A stretch of 64,000 nucleotides of DNA from JAAYCU01 sp964401335. Its GTDB lineage: Bacteria > Planctomycetota > Phycisphaerae > UBA1845 > PWPN01. Below, piece after piece: positions 33,606 to 43,711 of this stretch. The position numbers were made by a program, and so were the translations under genes. A model generated the notes under the pieces. The model was not told where the DNA came from and did no database searches. It worked only from the letters and a program-made list of their open reading frames with translations. Positions within the stretch are counted from its first letter, which is position 1; every line of letters starts with the position of its first letter. The DNA lies in contig CAYNYK010000002.1 of assembly GCA_964401335.1 (NCBI GenBank), positions 62,001 to 126,000 of the forward strand. Direction: 5' to 3'.

Positions 33606-34544
33606 ATGCTCGAAATGATCAAACTGGGACGCACGGATTTAACGGTCAGCCGTATCTGTTTCGGCTGCTGGCAGATGGCGAAAAACCGTTTCTGGCCTAC
33701 GGTTGACGAGCAGAACCTCGACCGGGCCGTGCGGCAAGCGTTGGAGCTGGGCGTGAATTTCTTCGATACGGCCGACGCGTACGGCGACGGTTTCGCCGAG
33801 CGACTGCTGGGCCAGTTACTCAAGGGCGTGCCCCGTGACAAATACGTCGTGGCCACCAAGGTCTACAACCACTGGCTCGGCGAGCCGGGTTCGCCGCGGG
33901 TGGGCGATTTATCCTACGATTACGTCGTCTGGGAATGCGAGCAGTCGCTCAAGCGCCTGGGCACGGACTGCATCGACCTGTACCAGGCCCACTTTTACGA
34001 TCACATGACCCACCCGGAGGAAACTACTCGGGCCTTCGAGAAGCTCAAGAAAGACGGCAAAATCCGCTTTTATGGAACCAGCAACTTCAACATTGAGCAA
34101 TTGCGGACGGTCAACACCTTCGGCTCCTACGACACCTTCCAACCTCGCTACAATCTGATGGACCGCAAGGCGGAGGACGAGTTGTTCCCCTACTGCCTGG
34201 CCAATAACATCGGCGTGCTGTGTTTCAGCTCGCTCTATTACGGCCTGCTGACCGGCAAGTTCAAGGGCGACGAGAAATTCGAGGACGTGCGGGCCGACAC
34301 GCCGGACTTCCAGGGAGAGAAATTCAAACAAAACGTGGCCAAGGTCAACCAATTACGGCCCATCGCCGAGCGTCTGGGCAAGACCATCGGACAACTGGCC
34401 ATCCGCGTCTTGCTCGATCACCCGGCCGTCCATTGCGCCATCGTGGGCATCAAGAACGCCGAACAGATCACCCAGGCCACCGGCGCGCTGGGCTGGAAGC
34501 TCTCCCGCGAGGACTGGTACGAAATCCGCAAGCTAGTGTCTTGA
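33606..34544 (+). CDS. Aldo/keto reductase
   Basis: A 312-residue TIM-barrel oxidoreductase, NAD(P)H-dependent. The catalytic tetrad is present: Asp in FFDTADAYGDGF (near 52), Tyr in AYGDG (near 57), Lys in VVATKVYNHW (near 86), and His in YQAHFYDHM (near 118). The C-terminal RVLLDHPAVHCAIVGIKNAE binds the cofactor. The subfamily resembles the general stress/AKR-11-like group; the substrate is not predictable. GGGAGG precedes the ATG by nine bases. Confidence 0.92.
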   Translation: MLEMIKLGRTDLTVSRICFGCWQMAKNRFWPTVDEQNLDRAVRQALELGVNFFDTADAYGDGFAERLLGQLLKGVPRDKYVVATKVYNHWLGEPGSPRVGDLSYDYVVWECEQSLKRLGTDCIDLYQAHFYDHMTHPEETTRAFEKLKKDGKIRFYGTSNFNIEQLRTVNTFGSYDTFQPRYNLMDRKAEDELFPYCLANNIGVLCFSSLYYGLLTGKFKGDEKFEDVRADTPDFQGEKFKQNVAKVNQLRPIAERLGKTIGQLAIRVLLDHPAVHCAIVGIKNAEQITQATGALGWKLSREDWYEIRKLVS

Positions 34545-34580
34545 ACGATAAACCCAATAAGTGGTATTCGCCTGCAATCC

Positions 34581-34937
34581 TCAGGCGACCAGCGGGCCGA
34601 ACGACGCCAAGGCGGCCTCGCACGTCGGATAAAACTCCAATTGCCCGGTCAATCCGGCAAAACGGAATACCTGCCAAACCGTATCACTTGCTCCGCAAAG
34701 GGCCAGGCGTCCCTGGCGATAATCGAGCTTGTGTTTGAGTACCATGATAACCCCCAAGGCCGACGAGGAAAGAAAACGCACATCCGATAAATCGAGAATG
34801 ATCCGGCGACAGTTCCGCCGGTCAACCAGTTCATAAAGTTGCTTGCCGATCGCATCCAGGCAAGAACCGGCATCCAGAGTTCCACCCTTCAATTCAGCCA
34901 CCGTCACGCCATCCGACTCATACAGTCTGAAAAGCAT
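34581..34937 (-). CDS. STAS-domain anti-anti-sigma factor
   Basis: A 118-residue, single-domain SpoIIAA-type protein. The conserved RIILDLSDVRFLSSSALGVI places the phosphorylatable Ser near residue 56, and the final FRFAGLTGQLEFYPTCEAAL matches STAS helices. It should bind an anti-sigma kinase to release a sigma factor, or act in another partner-switch. No kinase, phosphatase or sigma gene is nearby. The gene converges on the aldo/keto reductase; a CGCCTG...CAGGCG hairpin at 34569-34587 lies at the junction without a T-run. Confidence 0.88.
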   Translation of the reverse strand: MLFRLYESDGVTVAELKGGTLDAGSCLDAIGKQLYELVDRRNCRRIILDLSDVRFLSSSALGVIMVLKHKLDYRQGRLALCGASDTVWQVFRFAGLTGQLEFYPTCEAALASFGPLVA

Positions 34938-35149
34938 CGCCCAGTCTCCGTTTGTTCAAGCGGCGAAAACCGGCTTGAATTGGTCGCGTCCGCCCTGACC
35001 CTTTCAGCCTTTTCATTTTTCCCAGCGCCGTACCGAAGTGACCCCTGCGATCCGTACCCGTGAATCAGACACAAATGGTCATCAGACGTTGGGAGATATC
35101 GGCATATTTCATGCGCTTCACGAATAGCCTGCTTTCGCACAACGCATTT
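34938..35149. other. Spacer without a gene
   Basis: This 212-bp region separates the STAS gene and the DUF3592 gene on the same strand. I see no signal beyond a weak candidate promoter region. Confidence 0.4.
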
Positions 35150-36292
35150 TCACATATTCTCGGACGCGGCACTCGCAGGTTCGACCTGAATCGGAAAAAC
35201 CGACCGATAATCCGGCCGGTGGGCGATTTTTGTTTCGACTTTGATCCACCAGGAATAACGCGGATAACCCTTCTCCCTCGGCGACGAACTGGCCGGCTGA
35301 TCGAGGGGGATAACCAGTTCGCCGTTAACCGTGAGCTTCTCACCGGCACGTATCTGGGGATTTTCCAAAAGAGCGATACGCTGTTGATAATGCGTGTGCG
35401 TGTCGTAATGCGTAGTATTCCCGCTTTTCCGTCTGGTCATGGTCTCACAAAGCAAAGTCACTTCCACTTGCCGGATATCCAGAGGCGTAAAGATGTCCTG
35501 TTCGACATAAACAGCCAGGCGGTCGCCCAGAACAAACATCGGGCCGTTGACGAAAACCTCGGCATCGCCAAGCTGACGAACCAGAAGGTGCCAATAAATA
35601 AACAAACTTAGGGGCACCAACCCAACCAGCACATAGATCAACGAGGCGATCGTCGCAAACTTGCCGTAAGGCGGCTCGGCCATGCGAAAGTAATGACCAA
35701 TGGCCAACACCCCCACGACGGCCCATAAACCGATCAGCAACATAGCCGCCCGACGGCAGCCGGCAATACGGCCAATCGGCGGCACAAGATACCACCCTCC
35801 CTCCGCCGGAGACGGCGGCCGGGCTTTGGCCAGCCAGCCTTTGCTTTGCGTATAAATAACGAAGGCGGCCACCCAGAAAAACATCGGAAACAGAATAAAC
35901 ACGTAAGGAAAGAAAGTGTATTCGCGAACCAGAAACGCTTCCGCCGGATTTTGCGGATTGTAATAGGCTTCGTAGCTGTCCCCGATCTCGAAACGGGCAT
36001 TCAACCGACTGGCCCAGGCGTACCCGCCGCTCTCGTTCAGGGGCGTCACTTGACCACAGGTATAAGACGTTTCGCCGACTTTATAGTGATATTGAATAAC
36101 CGGCGAATAGGTCGGGCCGCCGTCACTGCTGGAAGGGTGCGTTTTGATCTCTTTGGACAATACCGTCACCTGGACCGGCCGATACGTGCTGATCATCCGA
36201 TGCTGATGCCAAGCTATGCCGACACCAATGCCCATGAATATTAGTGGAAACAGGGTAAAACCGAGCAGAAACAAACGCAGAAACGTCTTCAT
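35150..36292 (-). CDS. DUF3592-type membrane protein
   Basis: A 380-residue protein with about four membrane segments. The first (LRLFLLGFTLFPLIFMGIGV) is near the N-terminus. The extracytoplasmic part has TVLSKEIKTHPSSSDGGPTY, SPVIQYHYKVGETSYTCGQV and FEIGDSYEAYYNPQNPAEAF, the DUF3592 pattern of a beta domain between two helices. The C-terminal half is soluble. The function is unknown. The start has GGAAGGAA eight bases upstream. It lies 53 bases after the antiporter gene, so it may be co-transcribed with it. Confidence 0.8.
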   Translation of the reverse strand: MKTFLRLFLLGFTLFPLIFMGIGVGIAWHQHRMISTYRPVQVTVLSKEIKTHPSSSDGGPTYSPVIQYHYKVGETSYTCGQVTPLNESGGYAWASRLNARFEIGDSYEAYYNPQNPAEAFLVREYTFFPYVFILFPMFFWVAAFVIYTQSKGWLAKARPPSPAEGGWYLVPPIGRIAGCRRAAMLLIGLWAVVGVLAIGHYFRMAEPPYGKFATIASLIYVLVGLVPLSLFIYWHLLVRQLGDAEVFVNGPMFVLGDRLAVYVEQDIFTPLDIRQVEVTLLCETMTRRKSGNTTHYDTHTHYQQRIALLENPQIRAGEKLTVNGELVIPLDQPASSSPREKGYPRYSWWIKVETKIAHRPDYRSVFPIQVEPASAASENM

Positions 36293-36345
36293 ACCGTATT
36301 CCTTCCGAAATGATCACAAACGACGACCGGATGCGCAACCGGCAA

Positions 36346-38172
36346 TCAGACAAAAATCACCGTTACCGCCGTCCAGCAGACCGCCGCCAAAGCTGCCGCG
36401 GCCGTCGCCTGGGGAAGCTGCGTCTTGACGTGGTCCATCAGGTCGCAGCCGGTACACATCGCGCTGAGCACGGTCGTATCCGAGATCGGCGAGCATTGGT
36501 CGCCGTAAACGCTGCCGTTCAGGACGGCCGCGAAGCATATCGCCATGAACAGTTGCGGGTGGTCCAACCCCTGCCCACAGGCCACCGCCCAGGCCAGCGG
36601 CATGGCCAGCGGAAAAGCCACCGCGAACGTGCCCCAACTCGTACCCGTCGAAAAGGCGATAATCATGGTCATGGCCTGCATCATTACCGGCAACATCCAG
36701 TACGGAACCCGCGCACCCAGCAACTCGACCAGAAAAATACCCGCGCCGGTCTGCTCGCTGATGCGGCCGATGGTTATAGCCAACAACAGCACCACCGAGC
36801 CGAGCACCACGCCTTTTAATCCATCAGCAAAACCTTCCATAAGCTGCCGAAGGTTCATCCCCCTCAGCAAGGCCAGAACGATCGCCGACAACAACGCCGC
36901 CCCAAACGCCCAGTGTACTTCCGGCGAGCCGGTCTGGATAAACGTACCCACCGCGATGCCGATCAGGATCGCCAAAGGCATGAAAAAATCGACAACGTGC
37001 GGGCGATAGTCCGGCGGAACATGGCTGGTTTGTAACTCCTTGGCGCTGAGCGGCTCGGCATCGGGAGCATCGAGCTGGCCGGTCTCGCGTGCCCGCGCGA
37101 TCGCCGCCCGCATTTTGCCGCCCAGAAACGGGGCCTTCTCGATGCTCAACAGAAACGTGGCGGCTACCGCGAACCAGGCATAGAAAAACAGAGGGACACT
37201 TTTGAAGAAGAAAACCACCCGATCCGCCTCGGTCGCCAGCCAAGGTACACCGGCCACGAAGATCAAGGCCTGCACATAGCCCGGCCAGGCGTTGAAGGCC
37301 AGCAGCAAGGCGATGGGTGAGGCGGTCGAATCCACAACATAGGACAATTCCTCGTGACTGACGCCCTCCCGGTCGGCCAGTGGTTTGACCGTCGTACCCA
37401 CCAGCACCGTACTGACCGTCCCGCCTTGAAAAAAGACTACCCCAAGCAGCCAGGCGACCAGCTTGGCCGAGCGCGGCCCGCGAACCATCCACCGGGTCAT
37501 CAGATCGGCAAACGCCTGGGCCGCTCCCGTTCGTGACCAGACCCCCATCAATCCGCCCAATAACCATAAATACAGAATAAGCACCTGGGCCGCCTCCTGA
37601 CTCATCAGGCCGCGAACCAGCACTTGGCCGGTAATATCGTAGCGGCTCAGCAGCAACGCCCCGGTCACGATGCCTCCGAACAAGGCGGCCAGCGGCTCGC
37701 GCGTCATCCAGCATAAAAGCACCGCCGTCACCGCCGGCAGCAACGACCAGAAACGCCAATGCGGATTGGCCCGAAGCAGAAAATACCGTCGACCTGTTCC
37801 ATCCGCATCCGCCACATCCTGATAGACATATTCTTCCATTGACTCGGGAGATTGGCCATTGCGGTTCAGAGTCTGCAACCGTTCAGGACCAAGACCGGAC
37901 TCGGCAAAGGAAACCAACCCGTGCAGATACACGTGCTGCTCACGATGCACATAATACAACCCCCCTCGTCCGTCCTCGTGAACATCAAGGGCTATTTGTT
38001 CCACGGTCCAGGTGGGAGGGACATATCGGCCAACCCCGTAACCCGCGAGCAAGGCCAGCATGAAAACCCAAAAAGACGGCGTCCGAGCCATGCGCACAAC
38101 GGAAGCAGCCAGATGCCGTGACTTACTTACAGGGTCTCGGTTGTTCACCGGCTCGCCTCCGGAAAACGCCAT
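36346..38172 (-). CDS. NhaC-family Na+/H+ antiporter
   Basis: A 608-residue polytopic protein. Conserved NhaC features include EPLAALFGGIVTGALLLSRY, GLMGVWSRTGAAQAFADLM, VVFFQGGTVSTVLVGTTVKP and PLADREGVSHEELSYVVDST, then FSTGTSWGTFAVAFPLAMPL and NGSVYGDQCSPISDTTVLSA near the C-terminus. A large non-membrane N-terminal region (about residues 50-130) precedes the transporter domain and is unusual. It exchanges Na+ for H+ or a coupled organic solute. No regulator is adjacent. Confidence 0.9.
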   Translation of the reverse strand: MAFSGGEPVNNRDPVSKSRHLAASVVRMARTPSFWVFMLALLAGYGVGRYVPPTWTVEQIALDVHEDGRGGLYYVHREQHVYLHGLVSFAESGLGPERLQTLNRNGQSPESMEEYVYQDVADADGTGRRYFLLRANPHWRFWSLLPAVTAVLLCWMTREPLAALFGGIVTGALLLSRYDITGQVLVRGLMSQEAAQVLILYLWLLGGLMGVWSRTGAAQAFADLMTRWMVRGPRSAKLVAWLLGVVFFQGGTVSTVLVGTTVKPLADREGVSHEELSYVVDSTASPIALLLAFNAWPGYVQALIFVAGVPWLATEADRVVFFFKSVPLFFYAWFAVAATFLLSIEKAPFLGGKMRAAIARARETGQLDAPDAEPLSAKELQTSHVPPDYRPHVVDFFMPLAILIGIAVGTFIQTGSPEVHWAFGAALLSAIVLALLRGMNLRQLMEGFADGLKGVVLGSVVLLLAITIGRISEQTGAGIFLVELLGARVPYWMLPVMMQAMTMIIAFSTGTSWGTFAVAFPLAMPLAWAVACGQGLDHPQLFMAICFAAVLNGSVYGDQCSPISDTTVLSAMCTGCDLMDHVKTQLPQATAAAALAAVCWTAVTVIFV

Positions 38173-38347
38173 GTTCGATCAAAACCGAATAATAACCGAA
38201 CCCAAAGCATTGTCGGCGAAGCGGTATCCGTCGGCAACCGCACGGCGATAACCAAAATTCCTCAGGTATAGCGTAAACGACCGCGCCCCTGTAAAATCCT
38301 TGCTTTCAGATACAAGCAGTGTTTCTTGCCGACCAAGGAGAATTTTT

Positions 38348-39952
38348 GTGACCACGCATGTCGTTCGTTCACAACGTTGGACATGGCTGCTTACCTTCGC
38401 CCTGTTTGGTTTTACCCTGCCGGCGACCGCCATCAAGCTGCCCGCCGTCATCGGCGACAACATGGTTTTACAACGGGAAATGGATGTGCCTCTATGGGGC
38501 TGGGCCGAAGCCGGAGAGAAGATCAAGGTCAAGGGCAATTGGAACGAGCAATGGGTCGAATGCCAGGCCAATTCCGTCGGTCGATGGATAGTCCGTTTGC
38601 CGACGCCTCCGGCAGGCGGCCCGTTTGAGATTACCATTCAAGGCCGGGAGACCATCACGCTCAAGAATGTGTTAAGCGGCGAAGTTTGGGTTTGTTCCGG
38701 CCAATCGAATATGAACATGTCGCTGAAGCCGACCGTTCCCTGGCACAAAGGATGCCTCAACTACAAGAAAGAGATCGCCAAGGCCCAGTATCCCAACATG
38801 CGTCTGTTTACCGTCGAACTGCGTTCAGCCGGCGAACCCCTTTCGGACTGCCGGGGAAATTGGCAGCCTTGTTCGCCGGAAACCGTCGCCGAGTTCTCCG
38901 CCGTCGCTTATTTTTTCGGTCGCCGGTTGCAAAAGGATCTGGATGTTCCCGTCGGCCTGATTCACTCCTCCTGGGGCGGTACCGCGGTTGAACCTTGGAC
39001 ACCGATGGAAGCCTTGCAGGCCGAGCCGATATGCAGGGAAATGCTCGAACAGTACCAGGAGTCGGTTAAAAAATTCCCCCAGGCCATGCAGGAATATCGC
39101 CAACAGTTGACGCGCTGGGTGGATCAGGCGGTCGAGGCCCGCGATCAGGGAAGGGTGGCTCCACCTCCCCCCACCGCGCCGACCGGACCGGGTTTTCGGG
39201 ACAGCCCCGCCGCCTTGTACAACGCCATGATCGCCCCGCTGGTACCCTTTGGTATCCGCGGAGTCATTTGGTATCAGGGAGAATCCAATGCGGGCAACGC
39301 GGCCGCCTACCGCGTACTGTTCCCCGCCATGATCCGCGGCTGGCGGACGGCCTGGAAACAAGGTGACTTTCCCTTCTATTTCGTACAATTGGCCAATTAC
39401 GACGTGACCCCCTTCCCGCATCTGACCCCGGAAAAATGGGCGGAGTTACGGGAAGCGCAACTCATGACCCTCGCCCTACCGAACACCGGTATGGCGGTCA
39501 GCGCAGACATTGGCGACAAACACGACATTCATCCCCGCAACAAACAGGAGGTAGGACGGCGGTTGGCTTTGTGGGCCTTGGCCAGGACGTATGGCAAAGA
39601 GTTGACCTATTCCGGCCCCTTATACAAATCCATGCGGATCGATCAGAATAGGATTATCCTTGAGTTCGATCATATCGATGGCGGGCTGGTTATCAACGGC
39701 GGTCCTTCGCTCAAGAGTTTCAGTGTCGCCGGGGCCGATCAGAAATTCGTCCCCGCCCAGGCTTCGGTCGTGGGCGAAACCGTGGTGGTACACGCCGAGG
39801 CGGTACCCGCACCGGTCGCGGTGCGTTATGCCTGGTGGGATGATCCGGATTGCATTCTCTACAACCAGGAACGCCTGCCCGCGTCGCCCTTTCGAACGGA
39901 TGATTGGGTCGATGTGCGCATGAAACCGGATACCGAGAAGCAACCTGATTAA
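38348..39952 (+). CDS. Sialate O-acetylesterase-family protein
   Basis: A 534-residue secreted enzyme that removes O-acetyl groups from sialic acid or related sugars. The N-terminal signal (LLTFALFGFTLPATA) is followed by a domain with VIGDNMVLQREMDVPLWGWA. The SGNH-type nucleophile is GEVWVCSGQSNMNMS near 113-127. IRGVIWYQGESNA and the His-containing DKHDIHPRNKQEVGRR are typical of the SASA domain. The GTG at 38348 has AAGGAG eight bases upstream, better than the far 38300 ATG. Confidence 0.92.
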   Translation: MTTHVVRSQRWTWLLTFALFGFTLPATAIKLPAVIGDNMVLQREMDVPLWGWAEAGEKIKVKGNWNEQWVECQANSVGRWIVRLPTPPAGGPFEITIQGRETITLKNVLSGEVWVCSGQSNMNMSLKPTVPWHKGCLNYKKEIAKAQYPNMRLFTVELRSAGEPLSDCRGNWQPCSPETVAEFSAVAYFFGRRLQKDLDVPVGLIHSSWGGTAVEPWTPMEALQAEPICREMLEQYQESVKKFPQAMQEYRQQLTRWVDQAVEARDQGRVAPPPPTAPTGPGFRDSPAALYNAMIAPLVPFGIRGVIWYQGESNAGNAAAYRVLFPAMIRGWRTAWKQGDFPFYFVQLANYDVTPFPHLTPEKWAELREAQLMTLALPNTGMAVSADIGDKHDIHPRNKQEVGRRLALWALARTYGKELTYSGPLYKSMRIDQNRIILEFDHIDGGLVINGGPSLKSFSVAGADQKFVPAQASVVGETVVVHAEAVPAPVAVRYAWWDDPDCILYNQERLPASPFRTDDWVDVRMKPDTEKQPD

Positions 39953-40347
39953 AGCAGCTCGGTGGGCAAAATGTCATTACTTGAGGGCGAACTTACTCGC
40001 CGTGGCACGGGCGCGCGGCTCGGTGGGGTTTTCGAGGGCGGAAGGGTCACTTTACCCGACGCGTCTTCGCCGGTCATTGAATGTTCAAATGCCCTCTGCA
40101 CATGCATCAACCAGTCGGCCATCACGGCGACGTTGATCTGATAACGTAGATAACGCCCCTCGCGATGGATGCTTACCAGATCAGCGGATTTGAGCTCCTT
40201 CAAGTGAAACGAAACCGCATTAGGGGCCAGCCCCACCAACCGACCCAATTCTCCGGCAACCATCGGTTCCCGACAGAGCGCGGACAATATCCGCCGCCGA
40301 CTTTCGTCGGCCAATGCCTTGAACACTCTGTCCAGTTGATCGACCAT
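39949..40347 (-). CDS. ArsR-family transcriptional regulator
   Basis: A 132-residue protein. Residues 1-85 are a winged helix: VFKALADESRRRILSALCRE, GELGRLVGLAPNAVSFHLKE (recognition helix) and LKSADLVSIHREGRYLRYQI. There are no Cys residues suggesting a metal site in the core. The final 50 residues are Pro/Ser-rich and probably disordered. Its stop overlaps the sialate esterase stop region by four bases, convergent. It probably autoregulates; the target is unknown. Confidence 0.92.
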   Translation of the reverse strand: MVDQLDRVFKALADESRRRILSALCREPMVAGELGRLVGLAPNAVSFHLKELKSADLVSIHREGRYLRYQINVAVMADWLMHVQRAFEHSMTGEDASGKVTLPPSKTPPSRAPVPRRVSSPSSNDILPTELL

Positions 40348-40442
40348 ATCAACAATTCAACTAATATTGGCTGGTAGCACAGATTTGTCAACCTTGAAAA
40401 AGTGATTTTTGGTAGAAACTGATAGGAAATCTGAACGGTTTG

Positions 40443-42125
40443 TTAATAGCGACCCAAGGCCTCTTGGGCACGTCGGGCGTGAGGACTGTCTGGGGCCATT
40501 TCGCACAGGCGATGCCACATGGCCTTGGCCCGGTCGATCAGACCCATGTTTTCCAGGGCGATGGCCAGGTTTTCACGGTAATCCAGATTGTTAGGTTGGG
40601 CATTGACCGCTCGGTCGAAATGCTCGACGGCCAACTCGAACTGCCGCCGGTTGGCGAACATCAAACCGACTCGGTAATGCAGATCGACGTATTCGGGATG
40701 CAGGTCCAGGGCCTGTTTGAGCCGCTCAATGGCTTCGTCGGTTCGGCCCACCTCGTATAAAGCCAGCCCCAGCTTGACCAAGGCCTTGGTATAGACGGGG
40801 TTGATCGCCACGGCCAGGGCAAACTGCTCGATGGCCTCATCCGCTTGCCCGCGCTGCCGTAACAACAAACCGTAACGGTAATGCACGTCCGGATGGTTCG
40901 GACGCTCGGCCGCCAACTGACGATGCCGCTCAATCTGCTTGTCGATCAGGTCTTCAAAGCCCAATTCCGGCGGCGGCGCCACATCGGCCGGTCCGACGTT
41001 CAAGTACTGCTCCGCTTCCTGCTGGACGGCGCATTTCAAATGCAAGCGGGCCACCTCTGAATAGAGTAAGGTACTGTTCGGTTCGACGGTGGCGGCCAGA
41101 TCAAACGTGGAGATTGCCTCGATTTCCCGGCCGGCGGCGTGCTGGGAAACGCCCAATCCAACGTAGGCGGCCAGCAGCCGATCATTGATTTCGATCGCCC
41201 GGGTAAACCACTGGGCGGCGTCCAGGTTGCGGCCGCAACGCAAATGCTGTGTACCGGCCTTCACCGTCGCCTCCAGAAAACCAGGGTGAACCTCCACCGC
41301 CTTGAGATAAGCCTGCATCGCGGCCTCATCGTTGCCGATCCGGGCGTACAAATCACCCAGCCGCAGATACGTATCCGGATACTCCGGGCGTTTATCGATC
41401 ATCAGGTGCAGTTGCTCGATGGCCTCGCGAATCAGGCCCGCCTCCTCCATCGTCGTCGCCAGGTCGTCATGCGTGTCCCAGTTGTCCGGCTCGATGGTCA
41501 AGGCGTTCTCGAACGATTTGATGGCCGCCTCCACGTCGCCCTTGCGTAAATAAAGACCGGCGACCGTCAAGTGCAGATCCACGTCCGCCGGGTCCGCGAC
41601 CAGGAGTTCCTCGTATTGCTCGACGGCCTGATCGATCCGATCCTGACGCAGGTAAATTGCCGACAGCCGCTCCCGCGCGTTGCGTAAAGTGGGCGAAACG
41701 TTCAAGGCCCGAAGATATTCCTCGACGGCGTTTTCCAGCCGGCCTTGCCGTTCGTGACAGAAGGCCAACGCAAAACGCACGGCCGCATCATTCGGCTCCA
41801 GGCGCAACGCCACGGTTAGTTGTTCGATGGCCTCATCAAGGCGGCCCATATCCTCAAGGCAACAGGCGGCGGCAATCCGGGCCAAAACGTGGTTTTCATC
41901 CAGTCGAAGGGCTTTCTCGAAAGCCATCAATGCTCCCGCCATCCACCCCTCCCGCAACTGGATAAACCCCGCCTGCAATACGGCTTCCAGATCCTGCGCG
42001 TCGGCCATGAGTGATGGCAGGGAGGCCTTGTCCGCCGCTTCCGTCACGGCTCGCCAACGATCGGCGAAGGTATCCGCCAGCCGGCCCATCATTCCGCGCC
42101 CGAGTATTTCCAGAAGATACGACAT
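40443..42125 (-). CDS. TPR-repeat protein
   Basis: A 560-residue protein with about a dozen TPR units in tandem (for example AIEQLTVALRLEPNDAAVRF, AVEQYEELLVADPADVDLHL, AIKSFENALTIEPDNWDTHD), after a short N-terminal segment MSYLLEILGRGMMGRLADTF. No signal peptide is evident, so it is probably cytoplasmic. It acts as a protein-interaction scaffold. It follows another TPR gene (42136-43389) by ten bases, so they form an operon and may act together. Confidence 0.88.
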   Translation of the reverse strand: MSYLLEILGRGMMGRLADTFADRWRAVTEAADKASLPSLMADAQDLEAVLQAGFIQLREGWMAGALMAFEKALRLDENHVLARIAAACCLEDMGRLDEAIEQLTVALRLEPNDAAVRFALAFCHERQGRLENAVEEYLRALNVSPTLRNARERLSAIYLRQDRIDQAVEQYEELLVADPADVDLHLTVAGLYLRKGDVEAAIKSFENALTIEPDNWDTHDDLATTMEEAGLIREAIEQLHLMIDKRPEYPDTYLRLGDLYARIGNDEAAMQAYLKAVEVHPGFLEATVKAGTQHLRCGRNLDAAQWFTRAIEINDRLLAAYVGLGVSQHAAGREIEAISTFDLAATVEPNSTLLYSEVARLHLKCAVQQEAEQYLNVGPADVAPPPELGFEDLIDKQIERHRQLAAERPNHPDVHYRYGLLLRQRGQADEAIEQFALAVAINPVYTKALVKLGLALYEVGRTDEAIERLKQALDLHPEYVDLHYRVGLMFANRRQFELAVEHFDRAVNAQPNNLDYRENLAIALENMGLIDRAKAMWHRLCEMAPDSPHARRAQEALGRY

Positions 42126-42135
42126 TCGTTTCCCC

Positions 42136-43389
42136 TCAGGCCTCTACCGCCGCCAACGCGGCCCGCGCGGCCGGATAATCCTTTTTTAACACCAGGGCCC
42201 GACGATAAGCTTCCCGGGCCCGATCCGTCTGACCGGCCTTCTGGCATAATTGGCCCATCAAATAATGCACATCGGGGTAATCCGCCCCGGCCGCGATAGC
42301 TTGCTCGAGTCGCGACATGCCGGCCGCATACTGGTCGGCCTGCCCGTAAAGCCGGGCCAGCAGAATCAACGCGTTGACGTAGCGCGGATTCAGGTCCACG
42401 GCTTGCTGCGTATGCATCAGCGCTTCGACCCCGCGCCCCAGCCGTCGATATACTTCTCCACAGTGGTAATGCAGATCGGCATATTCCGGATATCGAGACA
42501 GCGCCTTTTCCAGCGTGGCCGCCAGCAGGGAGAATACTTCCTCATCCATCTCCGTGGACGGTAACGACAGGAAAGACTCCACGAAATCAGGCTCGGCGAC
42601 AAGGGCCTCGGCCAGCCGATCCAGGCTGCGTTCATCGGTTCTCCGCGCCGCGGCTGGACGCGAAACCGGCCACGTGATCTCGGATACACCGCTCGTGCCG
42701 GCCATGCTTCGAGACAGGAGATGCAACTGCAAGGCAATGCGCGCATTGAGCGGATCATGCTCATGGGCCTTCTTAAGATAATGCCACGCCCGTTCGTAAC
42801 GACCTTGGACCGCATAACACTGAGCCAGGCGTTCGAGTGCCGGTCCATGTGTTGAATCGATGATCAAAGTCTTCTCAAACAACCGCTCCGCTTCGGCAAG
42901 TTCGTCATCGGCGGCGAGCATGACGCCGAGCTGGTAGTTTAATTCCGGATGTTCCGGGCAACGGGCCAGTCCTTCACGCAAAGTCGCCAAGGCCTCCGTC
43001 GGATTGCCTTGCTTCCACAAGGTAAGGGCCAACCGAATGCGTACCTCGGCATCATCCGGACTTCGCCGGCAAAGCTCGTTCAGTTCCCGCCCGGCCAGAT
43101 CATACCGGCCCGTCCCCATATAACAGGCCGCCAGAAAACCCGCCAATCCCCCGCTAGTCGGATTGATCCGTGCCGCGGCCTGGAAATGTTCCATAGCCTG
43201 TTCAAACCGCCGTTGCCGAAACAGCTCGATACCGCGGAAATAATGTGCCTGCCCAAGATAAAACCGGCTCAATAACCGGCGGGCCCCCAAGGCGCGGTCG
43301 GCCGGCGGGGTCAGATGCTCGATGGCCTCGGCATAACGGCCGGCATTAAAGGCCGACATCCCTTGCCGATAATGTTCCCGATTTCCCAT
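42136..43389 (-). CDS. TPR-repeat protein
   Basis: A 417-residue protein with tandem TPR units (for example AMEHFQAAARINPTSGGLAG, ALATLREGLARCPEHPELNY, ALSRYPEYADLHYHCGEVYR). The start is the ATG at 43389 (MGNREHYRQG), with GAGG eight bases upstream; the longer frame to 43500 is less likely. There is no signal peptide. It pairs with the next TPR gene. No enzyme domain is visible. Together the two cover about 980 residues of TPR, and may form one scaffold. Confidence 0.86.
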   Translation of the reverse strand: MGNREHYRQGMSAFNAGRYAEAIEHLTPPADRALGARRLLSRFYLGQAHYFRGIELFRQRRFEQAMEHFQAAARINPTSGGLAGFLAACYMGTGRYDLAGRELNELCRRSPDDAEVRIRLALTLWKQGNPTEALATLREGLARCPEHPELNYQLGVMLAADDELAEAERLFEKTLIIDSTHGPALERLAQCYAVQGRYERAWHYLKKAHEHDPLNARIALQLHLLSRSMAGTSGVSEITWPVSRPAAARRTDERSLDRLAEALVAEPDFVESFLSLPSTEMDEEVFSLLAATLEKALSRYPEYADLHYHCGEVYRRLGRGVEALMHTQQAVDLNPRYVNALILLARLYGQADQYAAGMSRLEQAIAAGADYPDVHYLMGQLCQKAGQTDRAREAYRRALVLKKDYPAARAALAAVEA

Positions 43390-43711
43390 GCCATCCTCGC
43401 GTTTTTCGGTTAAACTGGGTCGTGCGCTACGTCGGCCGTTCACCCGTCGTGACGCACGACGAAACGGTGCAGGCCCCAACGCTTGTATCGGTTTTTCCAA
43501 TGGGCCTGTTAAGACTATGCCCGGAAACCCAATAGCGTCGCATCCGTCCGTGCGGCCGCGGAGGCCTCAGGACATCGGTGTAGATGCTGTTGCACGACAG
43601 GCGCAGGCCATTTCGTATCGGCAAACACCCTGTTATCGGACACAATGGCAAGGGTGTCATGTCGCCTGCGTAATGCCCGCGTAGCTCATTTATCGTTATC
43701 ACGGAGCCACG

